A stretch of DNA of 46,847 bases, taken from contig JBGOUV010000004.1 of assembly GCA_041477815.1 (NCBI GenBank), positions 1 through 46,847 of the forward strand. Reading direction: 5' to 3'. This DNA is from JBGOUV01 sp041477815. Lineage in GTDB: Bacteria > Acidobacteriota > Terriglobia > Bryobacterales > JACQDG01. Made by a program: the position numbers and the translations under genes. Under the pieces are notes generated by a model, which was given only the letters and a program-made list of their open reading frames with translations, did no database searches and was not told the origin of the DNA. Below, piece by piece: positions 39,385-46,847 of this stretch (its first letter is position 1; every line of letters begins with the position of its first letter).

Positions 39385-40746
39385 ATGAGACCACTAAAAT
39401 ACCTGCTGAATGAAGACCGGATTCCTCAGGCTTGGTACAACATCGTTCCCGATCTGCCGCAGCCGCCGTCGGCGGTGCTCCACCCGGGTACTTTGCAGCC
39501 GGTGACCCCGGACGACCTGGCGCCGCTGTTCCCGATGGCGCTGATTGCGCAGGAGGTCAGCGCCGAGCCGCACATCGAGATTCCCAAGGAGGTGCGCGGG
39601 GTGTACCGGCTGTGGCGGCCGACGCCGCTCTACCGGGCGCGGCGGCTGGAAAAGCTCCTGGATACGCCGGCCCATATCTATTACAAGTATGAAGGGGTGA
39701 GTCCGGCCGGATCGCACAAGCCCAACACGGCCGTGGCCCAGGCGTTCTACAACAAGCAGGCAGGCATCCGCAGGCTGGTCACCGAGACCGGGGCCGGACA
39801 GTGGGGATCGTCGCTGGCCCTGGCCTGCGCGTTCTTTGGTCTCGAGTGCAAGGTCTACATGGTGCGGGTGAGCTACGACCAAAAGCCGTACCGGCGGGCG
39901 TTGATGGAGGCGTTTGGGGCCGAGGTCACGGCCAGTCCGAGTGCGGAGACGGCGTCGGGGCAGGCGATCCTGGCCCGCGATCCCCAGTGCCGCGGGTCGT
40001 TGGGGATGGCGATTTCCGAAGCCGTGGAGGTGGCGGCCCAGGATCCCGACAGCCACTACTCGCTCGGCAGCGTCCTCAACCACGTGCTCTTGCACCAGAC
40101 CGTGATCGGGCTGGAGGCGCTGGAACAGATGGAGATGACCGGGGATTACCCGGACGTCATCGTCGGATGCACCGGCGGCGGGTCGAACTTCGCGGGGCTG
40201 GCCTTTCCCTTCATCGGAAGGAACGTGAAAGGGAAGGGAAGCGCCCGCATCGTCGCCGTGGAGCCGGCCGCCTGCCCCAGCCTCACCAAGGGCCGCTTCG
40301 CCTACGACTTCGGCGATACGGCGCACCTCACGCCGCTGGTCCGGATGCACACGCTGGGCAGCACGTTTGTGCCGCCGGGGATCCATGCGGGCGGCTTGCG
40401 ATATCACGGCATGGCCCCGCTGGTCAGCCACCTGCTGCATCTCGGGCTGATCGAGGCCGTGGCCGTGCAGCAGTTGGAGGCGTTCGCGGCGGGCGTGCAG
40501 TTTGCGAGAGTCGAAGGGATCCTGCCGGCGCCGGAGGCCAACCACGCCGTGGCCGGAGCCATTGCGGAAGCCCTCCGCTGCAAACAAGAGGGCGTGCGCC
40601 GCACGATTCTATTCAATCTGTGCGGGCACGGTCATTTCGATATGCAGGCCTATATCGACTACCACGCCGGGAAGCTGCAGAACTTCGAGTACCCGGCGGA
40701 GGAGATTGCTATGGCGCTGGCGGGGCTGCCGGCGGTGGAGGCGTAG
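39385..40746 (+). CDS. trpB: Tryptophan synthase beta-like PLP enzyme (TrpB2 type)
   Basis: From the ATG at 39385 the protein is 453 residues; that start gives the family N-terminus (KYLLNEDRIPQAWYNI). An upstream in-frame start at 39337 would add 16 unconserved residues. The TrpB2 signature is visible: RPTPLYRARRLEK, the PLP lysine K112 in GSHKPNTA, ETGAGQWGSSLA, the phosphate-binding CTGGGSNFAG, and the long C-terminus with GLRYHGMAP and GHGHFDMQAY. TrpB2 makes tryptophan from indole and serine and is often stand-alone, sometimes for indole salvage. There is no trpA nearby. Confidence 0.92.
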   Translation: MRPLKYLLNEDRIPQAWYNIVPDLPQPPSAVLHPGTLQPVTPDDLAPLFPMALIAQEVSAEPHIEIPKEVRGVYRLWRPTPLYRARRLEKLLDTPAHIYYKYEGVSPAGSHKPNTAVAQAFYNKQAGIRRLVTETGAGQWGSSLALACAFFGLECKVYMVRVSYDQKPYRRALMEAFGAEVTASPSAETASGQAILARDPQCRGSLGMAISEAVEVAAQDPDSHYSLGSVLNHVLLHQTVIGLEALEQMEMTGDYPDVIVGCTGGGSNFAGLAFPFIGRNVKGKGSARIVAVEPAACPSLTKGRFAYDFGDTAHLTPLVRMHTLGSTFVPPGIHAGGLRYHGMAPLVSHLLHLGLIEAVAVQQLEAFAAGVQFARVEGILPAPEANHAVAGAIAEALRCKQEGVRRTILFNLCGHGHFDMQAYIDYHAGKLQNFEYPAEEIAMALAGLPAVEA

Positions 40747-40782
40747 GGACAGGCCTCCGGCCCCGCCCTCGCCGAGCTTCGC

Positions 40783-43383
40783 TTACCTCCGGACCAGATC
40801 GATCAGTACGATGTCGGAGTTGTCCCGGAGGCGGTCGAAGAGGATCTGCTTGCCGTCCGGGCTGATGTCGAAGCTCATCGAAACAACCCCCGGCGGCAGT
40901 TTCGTAAGCTGGCGCTGGCTGCCAGTGGCCAAGTCGACCAGCCAGAGCGGCCCGCCCCGCGACACGACGAGCGCCTTCCCGCCGGGCAGAAAACAGTAAG
41001 AACCCCGGGTGTAGCCGACTCGCAGATCCGGCAGGGCGACGGGCGCGCCGTCCGGGGCCACCGCCTTCACCCTAAGGTCCGCCCCGCCAAGCGGCTCGGA
41101 ATAGAGGATAAGCCGCCCGTCCGGCGACCAGATCGGATGGAAGCAAAGGCCCTCCCGCAAACGAACCGGAGGTCCACCGTCGGCAGGCGCCTTGAAAAGA
41201 CCGGAACCTTTCCCATCGTCGCCGCTGATGACAATCCAGTTCCCATCCGGAGACCAGGAGGGGGAGCCGCGGACGTAGAGCGAGGGCGCCAGGCGGGTCG
41301 GGCTGGCGCCCGACTCACACATCCGGTACAGCGCGGTGCGGCCTTGCTTGCGGATGGCAAACGAGATCTTGCGGCCATCGGCGGAAATGGCCGGCGCGCC
41401 GATCAATCCACCCCCGCTTGGCTTCCACAACTCCGCTGCCGAGCCGTCCTTGAATTTCCAAAGTCCGTCGGCGCCGCCCGTGGAAGACAGGTACAGCAGA
41501 TAGTTGGGTCCGAACCGCGGGGCCACCGCCCGCGCCGTCGGAAGCTCAAACCGACGCGCGGCGGCCTCCCCCTGAACGCTGTCGGAGAGCGGAATCGTCC
41601 ACAGGCTGCCGCTGGGGTTTGACTCGGTGACCACGAGCCGTTTCCCATCGGAGCTGGCGGAGACCGAAGAGTACTGCTGGACGCCCGATGTGATGACCCG
41701 TGGGAGGCGTCGCTCCAGATCCATGGCGTAGAGCACCGCCCCGGGGCCGTCTTCTGCTGTGGCCGAGTAAACCAAGGTGCGATTATCGAGCAGGGCGGGG
41801 TGGGCCACGCGGGCGCTGTGATGCGTGATCCGCTCGGGATCTCCGCCCGTGGAGGCCACCCGCCAGATGTCCATCTCATTCGCCGTCGGATAGCCCCGGG
41901 TGAAGTAGATGAAGCGGCCATCCGGCGACCATGTCGGGTAATGACAGTGCGCTCCCGACCTGTCCACAAAAATCTGCTTCGGATTGAGACCGTTGGGATC
42001 GGCCACGAAGATCGGATCACCCGGGGCGAAGGTGTGATAGACGAGTTTGCTCCCGTCTGCTGACCACATCGCTTCAACGCTCGGTTCCACCAGCGGCCGC
42101 GGGCTTCCGCCCAGGACGGGGAGCAGCCACATGCCGCCCCTCCACTGCAGCGAAACGTGCGTACCGTCCGGGGAAAACCCGAGGGGCCGCACCTCCCAGT
42201 CCCTGGCGGGAGCCAGCTCCGGGAAGCGGCCCTTCGTCAGGTTCGTGAACTGGCCGCTACCGACCTGGCTGATCCACACGTCGACCGGCCCGTCGCGGCC
42301 GGAGAGAAACGCGACGAACTTCCCGTCAGCGGAGATAACCGCCTCCGCTTCGGCACCTTCAAAGTTGGTGAGCCGGCTGAACTGGGCGTTAGCCAGTGGA
42401 TCGTCCCAAGTGGCGGTCGAATGCCGGAGATACCACACCGATGCGGCGACCGCCAGCAAGACCACCGCTGTGGCTGCGACGGTCCAGGCCGGCCACGGGC
42501 GTGACTTGCTCGCCACAGGGACACCAGCCAGCTTGCCCGACTCCGACTCTTCCTTTAGCTCCTCCAGGGCAATCTTTACATCCTTCATGAGCTGAGCCCG
42601 GCGCTCGGGGTCCTTGCGCAGGCAGCGCAGGAGGAGCTTTTCCAGATCGAGCGGCACGCCTTCGCCGAGCGGCTTCAACTCTTGATGCAGGATCGCCGAC
42701 AGAGTGGAAATCTTCGTCTCCCCTTGAAACGCCCGGCGGCCCGTCACCATCTCGTACAGGACCGATCCGAACGAAAAGATGTCGGAACGGGCATCGACCT
42801 TCTTTCCTTCGGCCTGCTCCGGGGACATGTAGGCGACGGTGCCGACAATGGTCCCCTCTTCGGTGTGCGGTTTCAGGGTCTCGGTCGGGGCGAGATCGTC
42901 GCTTTCGAGGGGCTCGGTCAGCTTGGCCAGGCCGAAGTCCAGCAGCTTGATCAGGCCGTCCTGGGTGACCATGATGTTGGCCGGCTTCAGATCCCGGTGG
43001 ACAATCCCGGCGCTGTGCGCCTTGACCAGCGCATCGGCGATCTGGACGGCGTACTTCAGCGCCTCACCGAGCCCGAGCCCCTTGCGCCCGATCCACTGGT
43101 CGAGGGTTTTGCCCGGCACGTACTCCATGGCGATGAAGTCCGTGCCGTCCGACTGGTCGATGTCATAGATCGTAATGATATTTGGGTGGTTCAGCGCCGA
43201 GGCGGCCTTGGCTTCCTGCACGAAACGGCGCTTACGCTCCGGGTTGGCCACCTTCTCCGCGGGCAGGACCTTGATGGCGACGAAGCGGTCCAGGTGGGTG
43301 TCACGGGCCTTGTAGACCACTCCCATGCCGCCTTCGCCAAGCTTTTCCAGGACCGTAAAGTGCGAGATGGTTCGGCCCACCAC
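40783..43383 (-). CDS. Membrane Ser/Thr protein kinase with TolB-like propeller
   Basis: The protein is 866 residues from the GTG at 43383 with GAAGG 7 nt upstream. Kinase residues 1-280: GEGGMG loop (16-21), K38, HRDLKPAN (H129), DFG (149-151), SPEQAEGKKVDARSDIFSFG. One membrane segment at about 298-319 follows. The extracytoplasmic part holds WD40/TolB-like blades (VISADGKFVAFLSGRDGPVDVWISQVG, YPTWSPDGRFIYFTRG, ISADGRKISFAIRK, PSWSPDGNWIVISGDDGKG) to the C-terminus. This is a typical acidobacterial sensor-kinase layout. A longer frame reaching 44805 runs antisense to the RidA gene and is not real coding. It is divergent from the RidA-fusion gene with about 115 bp between. Confidence 0.88.
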   Translation of the reverse strand: MVGRTISHFTVLEKLGEGGMGVVYKARDTHLDRFVAIKVLPAEKVANPERKRRFVQEAKAASALNHPNIITIYDIDQSDGTDFIAMEYVPGKTLDQWIGRKGLGLGEALKYAVQIADALVKAHSAGIVHRDLKPANIMVTQDGLIKLLDFGLAKLTEPLESDDLAPTETLKPHTEEGTIVGTVAYMSPEQAEGKKVDARSDIFSFGSVLYEMVTGRRAFQGETKISTLSAILHQELKPLGEGVPLDLEKLLLRCLRKDPERRAQLMKDVKIALEELKEESESGKLAGVPVASKSRPWPAWTVAATAVVLLAVAASVWYLRHSTATWDDPLANAQFSRLTNFEGAEAEAVISADGKFVAFLSGRDGPVDVWISQVGSGQFTNLTKGRFPELAPARDWEVRPLGFSPDGTHVSLQWRGGMWLLPVLGGSPRPLVEPSVEAMWSADGSKLVYHTFAPGDPIFVADPNGLNPKQIFVDRSGAHCHYPTWSPDGRFIYFTRGYPTANEMDIWRVASTGGDPERITHHSARVAHPALLDNRTLVYSATAEDGPGAVLYAMDLERRLPRVITSGVQQYSSVSASSDGKRLVVTESNPSGSLWTIPLSDSVQGEAAARRFELPTARAVAPRFGPNYLLYLSSTGGADGLWKFKDGSAAELWKPSGGGLIGAPAISADGRKISFAIRKQGRTALYRMCESGASPTRLAPSLYVRGSPSWSPDGNWIVISGDDGKGSGLFKAPADGGPPVRLREGLCFHPIWSPDGRLILYSEPLGGADLRVKAVAPDGAPVALPDLRVGYTRGSYCFLPGGKALVVSRGGPLWLVDLATGSQRQLTKLPPGVVSMSFDISPDGKQILFDRLRDNSDIVLIDLVRR

Positions 43384-43484
43384 CTTCGAGCCTTCTTTCT
43401 CCCTGCTCGACGCCAGTATGGCATGCAGGAATCGGGAAGAGCAAGAAGACTGCAAGCAAGACAGCAGGACTGGCGGTCTCACGG

Positions 43485-43490
43485 TAGAAT
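43485..43490 (+). promoter_or_regulatory. -10 hexamer placed for a leaderless transcript
   Basis: TAGAAT is followed by ACGCTGT and the ATG at 43498. The 7-nt gap and lack of a Shine-Dalgarno match the arrangement before 11767 and 23157. Confidence 0.5.
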
Positions 43491-43497
43491 ACGCTGT

Positions 43498-44715
43498 ATG
43501 AGAACCCGACTCGCCTTGCTTGTGGTTGTGCCGTTGGTCCTCGCCGCCGCCGATCGTCGCGTGGTTTTCCCGGCCGGGTCCAAACCCGTGGGTCCTTACA
43601 GTCCCGGCATCTTCGCGGGGGACTTCCTCTATGTATCGGGACAGGGGGCGCGGCTCCCCGACGGCAAGTTTCCGCCGACCCCGCAGGAGCAGGTGCGGCA
43701 GTGTCTGGAGAACGTCAAGTCGATCATCGACGCCGCCGGACTGACCATGGAGCATATCGTCTACACCCAGGTGTACCTGCACCAATCGGTGAGCTACGAC
43801 GATTTGAACAAGGTGTGGCCGAGCTACTTTGCCAGGAATCCGCCGGCCCGCGCCACCCTGGGCGTCCATCGGCTGCCCACCGAGACGCCGGTGGAGATCA
43901 GCGCGGTGGCCGTGCGCGAGCTGGGCAGGAAGAAGATCGTCTCGGCGCCGGTGTTGCCGTCCGGGGCCAACATCTCGGCCGGGGTGATCGCCGGCGATCG
44001 CTTCTACGTGTCCGGCATGCTGGGGCGGGACGGGGCCACCGGCAAGATCCCCGATTCCCCGGCCGCCCAGGTGCAGCTCTCCCTGGACCGCGTGGGGGCT
44101 ATCCTGAAAGCGGCCGGGCTCGACTTCCGGCACCTGGTCTTTGTCAACCCGTACCTCACGCAGCGGATCCCCATGAACGTCATGAACCAGATCTATGCCA
44201 AGCATTTCGAGTACGGGAACACCCCGGCGCGGGCGACCATCGCGGTGAACCACCTGGCGCATGACGCCAACATCGAGTTCACCGGGGTGGCGGTGATGGA
44301 CCTGGCCAAACGGGTCGCCGTGCGGCCCAAGAACATGGGCCCCAGCCCCACCGCCAGTCCCTGCATGTGGGGCGGCGACACGCTCTACTGCTCGGCCAAG
44401 TCGGGGTTCCTGACCGGCATGAACGGCGGAATCTACGCCGACAACGTCGAGGACCAGGTCCGGATGTCCATGCGCAACCTCCTGGACGGGTTGGAGGAAG
44501 CGGGCATCAACTTTTCGCACGTGGTGTCCACCAACGTCTATGTAGACAACCTGGACGAGTTCGCCAAGATGAACGCGATCTACGGGAAGTACTTTCCAGC
44601 CACTGCGCCGCCCACGCGCACCACGGTGGCCCCGCTGCCGCCGGTCGAGCGCGTGCGATCCTCCTCGGGTCATTTCCCTAAGCTGGAAGAGGTTTCGATA
44701 ATCGCGGTTCACTAG
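43498..44715 (+). CDS. Exported protein of three fused RidA (YjgF) domains
   Basis: The 405-residue product has a signal peptide (MRTRLALLVVVPLVLAAA). Three RidA-like domains follow at about 20-140, 145-268 and 272-405. Domain 1 has PVGPYSPGIFAGDFLYVSGQG and PARATLGVHRLP...VEISAVAV; domain 2 has PARATIAVNHLA...IEFTGVAV; domain 3 has PPTRTTVAPLPP...EEVSIIAV. The Arg and Glu that bind the substrate carboxylate and imine in RidA are kept in all three (R118/E133, R245/E260, R374/E397 or E398). RidA proteins are normally single-domain cytoplasmic trimers that hydrolyse enamines/imines, so this could form a one-chain trimer outside the cytoplasm. A longer frame from 42682 is antisense to the kinase and rejected. 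Confidence 0.85.
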   Translation: MRTRLALLVVVPLVLAAADRRVVFPAGSKPVGPYSPGIFAGDFLYVSGQGARLPDGKFPPTPQEQVRQCLENVKSIIDAAGLTMEHIVYTQVYLHQSVSYDDLNKVWPSYFARNPPARATLGVHRLPTETPVEISAVAVRELGRKKIVSAPVLPSGANISAGVIAGDRFYVSGMLGRDGATGKIPDSPAAQVQLSLDRVGAILKAAGLDFRHLVFVNPYLTQRIPMNVMNQIYAKHFEYGNTPARATIAVNHLAHDANIEFTGVAVMDLAKRVAVRPKNMGPSPTASPCMWGGDTLYCSAKSGFLTGMNGGIYADNVEDQVRMSMRNLLDGLEEAGINFSHVVSTNVYVDNLDEFAKMNAIYGKYFPATAPPTRTTVAPLPPVERVRSSSGHFPKLEEVSIIAVH

Positions 44716-44721
44716 TAGCTG

Positions 44722-44780
44722 CACCGAGCCGCACCGTGAGGGAACGGTTGCTGCGCAGGTCCGAACCAACCACTCGCTAG
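44722..44780. repeat. Partial copy of the CACCGAGCCGCG hairpin repeat
   Basis: CACCGAGCCGCACCGTGAGG and onward to 44750 matches the left arm of 16303-16331 with a few changes; the following loop and start of the right arm (to about 44780) also align. The rest of the right arm is lost. It lies in the 365-bp gap 44716-45080, which also holds a kinase gene fragment at its right end and otherwise no gene I can support. Confidence 0.5.
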
Positions 44781-44959
44781 CGCCTGCAGACGATGCAATC
44801 AGCACTCATCGTGCCAGAAACTGGGCTCGGCGACGGAGCAGTTTCTTAGGAGATCTTACCTTGGCAACCCGCCTGAATCGTGCCTTCGGCTTGGCGTGGA
44901 TCCCCTGTCGCGGCCAGGGAACAGGGCCTCTACGACCGCTACGGGGGACCGGCTCTCGC

Positions 44960-45079
44960 AGCTTGGCGCCGGCTTCGCCGCTCCAAGTAGGTGTCGAAGA
45001 CGCGCTGGATCACGCCTCTGCCGCCTTCACCCAGCTTGGCTTCGATTCGGCAGTGCCGCAGCGTCGGACCGATCCTGGC
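44960..45079 (-). pseudogene. Remnant of a Ser/Thr kinase N-terminus
   Basis: The - strand reads ARIGPTLRHCRIEAKLGEGG, then RGVIQRVFDTYLERRS. This is the start of a bacterial Ser/Thr kinase (normally IGPTLGHYRIEAKLGEGGMGVVYRAFDTHLERPVAIKVL). The initiator Met has become Arg or been lost, the Met of GGMG is Arg, and the lysine-bearing strand is gone. It begins right after the stop codon of the TPR kinase at 45081, as a second kinase gene of the same operon would. No intact remainder is present downstream. Confidence 0.6.
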
Positions 45080-45080
45080 G

Positions 45081-46847
45081 CTATCTCGTTGGGGGAAAGT
45101 TCATCGGGCGGAGCAGATCCTGGAAACGGGCGTCGTCCCGCAGGCTGTCCCAATCCGGATCCACCTGGAGATAAACCAATAGAAGATCGCGCTCCTCGTA
45201 GGCCTTTCTCAGCCATTCCAGGGCTCGGTCCTTCTGCCCGGCGTGCGCATACAGTCGCGCCAACTCTGTGGGCTGGACATAGGTCTGCTTGGACCGTGCG
45301 GCCAAGCTCGCCGCCGCTCGGCGCATCGCCCCCGAGTAGCCGGCCTCCGCGTAACCGCGCGCCAGGGCTTCGGCGGCTTCCGTCTGACCCCGCAGCGCCA
45401 GAAACTTCTTGGCTTCTGCCAGAGCCTCCTCGTACAGACGCTTCTGCCCGAAGGCGGCCCAGAGCTTTTCATGCGCGCCCAGCGAGTCGGGATCCGTTCC
45501 GACGACCTTGCGGAACTGCGCGACGGCCTCGTCATACTGGCGCGAGAACAGCAAGACCCAACCAAAGCTAACCTGGAACGCGGAATTGTGGGGGTCCAAG
45601 TCCAGGGCCCGTTCACCTTGCGCCCTAGCCTCCCTCGGACGTCTCATCGACACCAGGAAATGCGAATACGCCATGTGCGCATCCGCGTAGTTGGGGTTGA
45701 GCTCGATGGCGCGCTGGAACTCCCTCTCGGCAGCCGGCCAGTCCCCATCCCCGAAGAATTTGCTCTGCCCCAAGCGGTCATGAGCTTCGGCCAGGGTGTC
45801 ATCCAGCTCCACCGCCTTGAGCACGGCCGCCTTCGCTTTCGCGCGAACCTCCGAAAACGGTAGAAATCCCCAGTATCCGCGGGCGCCCCAGACGTCGCTG
45901 ATGCCCGTATACGCCAGCGCGTAGTTGGGATCTTTCTCCAAGGCGAGCTGGAAATACTCCAGCGCGGTGTCGAACCCTTGCGGAGAAAGCTTGTACCAGT
46001 GAAAGCGACCCTTCAGATAAGCCTCGTAGGCTTCGGGGTTGACCGGGCGGGCGCGGGCCAGCAGCGCCTGCTCTCGGGGCGACAAGTTGACCTTCACTTC
46101 ACTCGCAATCGCCCGCGCCACCTCGCTTTGCAGGGCCAGAATGCCCCGCAACTCCCGATCGAAGTTCTGGGCCCAGAGATGCTTATCACTCGGTCCATGA
46201 ATCAACTGGATGGTAATGCGCACCTGGTTGCCCTCCCGTAGCACCGAGCCCTCGACGACACCCTCCACGCCCAGCTCCTCGGCTATCTCACGCAGTGGCT
46301 TCTTGACGCCTTTGTACTGCATGACGGAGGTGCGCGAAACCACTTTCTTCAAGCCGCCGATCTTCGAGAGCTCGGTGATGAGCGCCTCGGTCATCCCATC
46401 GGAGAAGTAGTCCTGGGCGGGGTCGCCGGAGAGGTTGGCCAGCGGCAGCACCGCCAGCGACTCGATCCGCGGCTGGGTGGCCTGTCGCAAATGCAATGCC
46501 AGGGCCACCGCCAGCAGCACCACCAGCAGCGCCCCCGCTGCCAGCCACCACCGTGAGGCCGGCTTCAGCCGGCGGCGGGTTTCAGCCCGGCCCTCACACG
46601 ACACCAGCCCCTGGCCCACTGCTTCCAGCGCCGCGCGTACTTCGCCGGCGCTGCCGTAGCGGAGCCCGGGCTCTTTGGCGAGCAGGCGGCCGATCACACC
46701 GCGCAACCCGGCGGGCACGTGCCCGGGCAGCGGCGGCGGGGAGTCCCGCAGAATCGCCGACGTGAGGTCGAACCCGCTGGAGCCCTGGAAGGGGAGTTGC
46801 CCCGAGGCCATTTCGTGGAGCACCACGCCCAAGGCCCAGAGGTCGCT
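45081..46847 (-). CDS. Ser/Thr protein kinase with TPR repeats (N-terminus outside window)
   Basis: The gene enters from the right edge; 588 residues are visible. They open in the kinase activation-segment helix region (SDLWALGVVLHEMASGQLPFQG...LLAKEPGLRYGSAGEVRAALEAV), followed by a membrane segment (WWLAAGALLVVLLAVALALHL). Then comes an FlgO/TolB-like domain (IESLAVLPLANLSGDPAQDYFSDGMTEALITELSKI...VEGVVEGSVLREGNQVRITIQLI), found in adenylate-cyclase-like and kinase TPR proteins. Several TPRs follow (ALEYFQLALEKDPNYALAY, AEREFQRAIELNPNYADAHMAYSHFL, ALDLDPHNSAFQVSFGWVL, DEAVAQFRKVVGTDPDS). The missing part contains the ATP-binding and catalytic loops, so activity cannot be judged. Confidence 0.88.
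   Translation of the reverse strand, partial: SDLWALGVVLHEMASGQLPFQGSSGFDLTSAILRDSPPPLPGHVPAGLRGVIGRLLAKEPGLRYGSAGEVRAALEAVGQGLVSCEGRAETRRRLKPASRWWLAAGALLVVLLAVALALHLRQATQPRIESLAVLPLANLSGDPAQDYFSDGMTEALITELSKIGGLKKVVSRTSVMQYKGVKKPLREIAEELGVEGVVEGSVLREGNQVRITIQLIHGPSDKHLWAQNFDRELRGILALQSEVARAIASEVKVNLSPREQALLARARPVNPEAYEAYLKGRFHWYKLSPQGFDTALEYFQLALEKDPNYALAYTGISDVWGARGYWGFLPFSEVRAKAKAAVLKAVELDDTLAEAHDRLGQSKFFGDGDWPAAEREFQRAIELNPNYADAHMAYSHFLVSMRRPREARAQGERALDLDPHNSAFQVSFGWVLLFSRQYDEAVAQFRKVVGTDPDSLGAHEKLWAAFGQKRLYEEALAEAKKFLALRGQTEAAEALARGYAEAGYSGAMRRAAASLAARSKQTYVQPTELARLYAHAGQKDRALEWLRKAYEERDLLLVYLQVDPDWDSLRDDARFQDLLRPMNFPPTR

Noticed and set aside
42682..43497. N-terminal extension of the RidA protein from 42682
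   Set aside because: It is antisense to the kinase domain, and a clean signal peptide starts at 43498 behind a -10 hexamer.
43384..44805. N-terminal extension of the propeller kinase up to 44805
   Set aside because: The extension runs antisense through the RidA-fusion gene, and the kinase P-loop begins right after the GTG at 43383 with a good RBS.
44861..45571. + strand open frame over the kinase remnant and TPR kinase end
   Set aside because: Arg/Pro/Ser-rich, antisense to clear TPR coding and to the kinase fragment.
1..46847. CRISPR array, prophage or insertion sequence with transposase
   Set aside because: No regularly spaced direct repeats with unique spacers, no phage structural genes and no transposase were seen.

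Overview
The window reads like a chromosome segment of a high-GC Acidobacteriota, most probably of the Solibacter/Bryobacter type (order Bryobacterales). This is inferred from family content: very large TonB-dependent receptors with a carboxypeptidase-regulatory N-terminal domain, Ser/Thr kinases fused to TolB-like propellers or TPRs, SBBP-repeat and parallel beta-helix secreted proteins, Tat-type RRxFL leaders, and selenocysteine-type in-frame UGA codons. I could not run a database search, so the taxonomy is a judgement.

Region 1 to 2150 is the most striking part. Two overlapping genes (104-1345 and 1342-1881, ATGA junction) each contain one in-frame TGA, and each TGA is followed 17-27 nt later by a small stem-loop whose 5-nt loop is NGGTT. 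This fits bacterial SECIS elements. The first gene is a secreted thioredoxin-fold protein with a CxxU motif, a CxxCH motif and two PDZ domains; the second is a secreted DsbD N-terminal-like domain. Together they look like a two-gene selenoprotein redox operon. A MITE-like inverted-repeat element follows.

2155 to 12645 holds housekeeping and accessory genes: two metallophosphoesterases, rsmE, tRNA-His with encoded CCA, a secreted sugar-processing-like protein, a Uma2-family protein, an exported methyltransferase, an adenosine-specific kinase family protein, a secreted alpha/beta hydrolase, a lipocalin-like protein and an RraA-like protein. 12646 to 18828 carries a composition-shifted amidohydrolase with altered metal-site residues beside a broken Phd-type antitoxin, a beta-helix protein and two secreted propeller-like proteins. 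18966 to 24834 has an acyl-CoA dehydrogenase, two tandem amidases (the second frameshifted by one base) and an SBBP-repeat protein.

25086 to 27205 is a two-gene operon: a natural fusion of the MeaB GTPase with methylmalonyl-CoA epimerase, then MTA phosphorylase. 27320 to 38511 is dominated by three giant TonB-dependent receptors, of which the last two are tandem paralogues, plus a small exported protein made of three copies of one domain. The gap before the third receptor contains a predicted three-way-junction RNA. 38630 to 46847 holds a VapBC toxin-antitoxin pair with a palindromic operator, a TrpB2 enzyme, two Ser/Thr kinases (one running off the right edge, followed by a decayed kinase fragment) and an exported protein of three fused RidA domains.

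Dispersed hairpin repeats (three families or more) sit between genes throughout. Several genes have a -10 hexamer 6-7 nt before the start codon, pointing to leaderless mRNAs.
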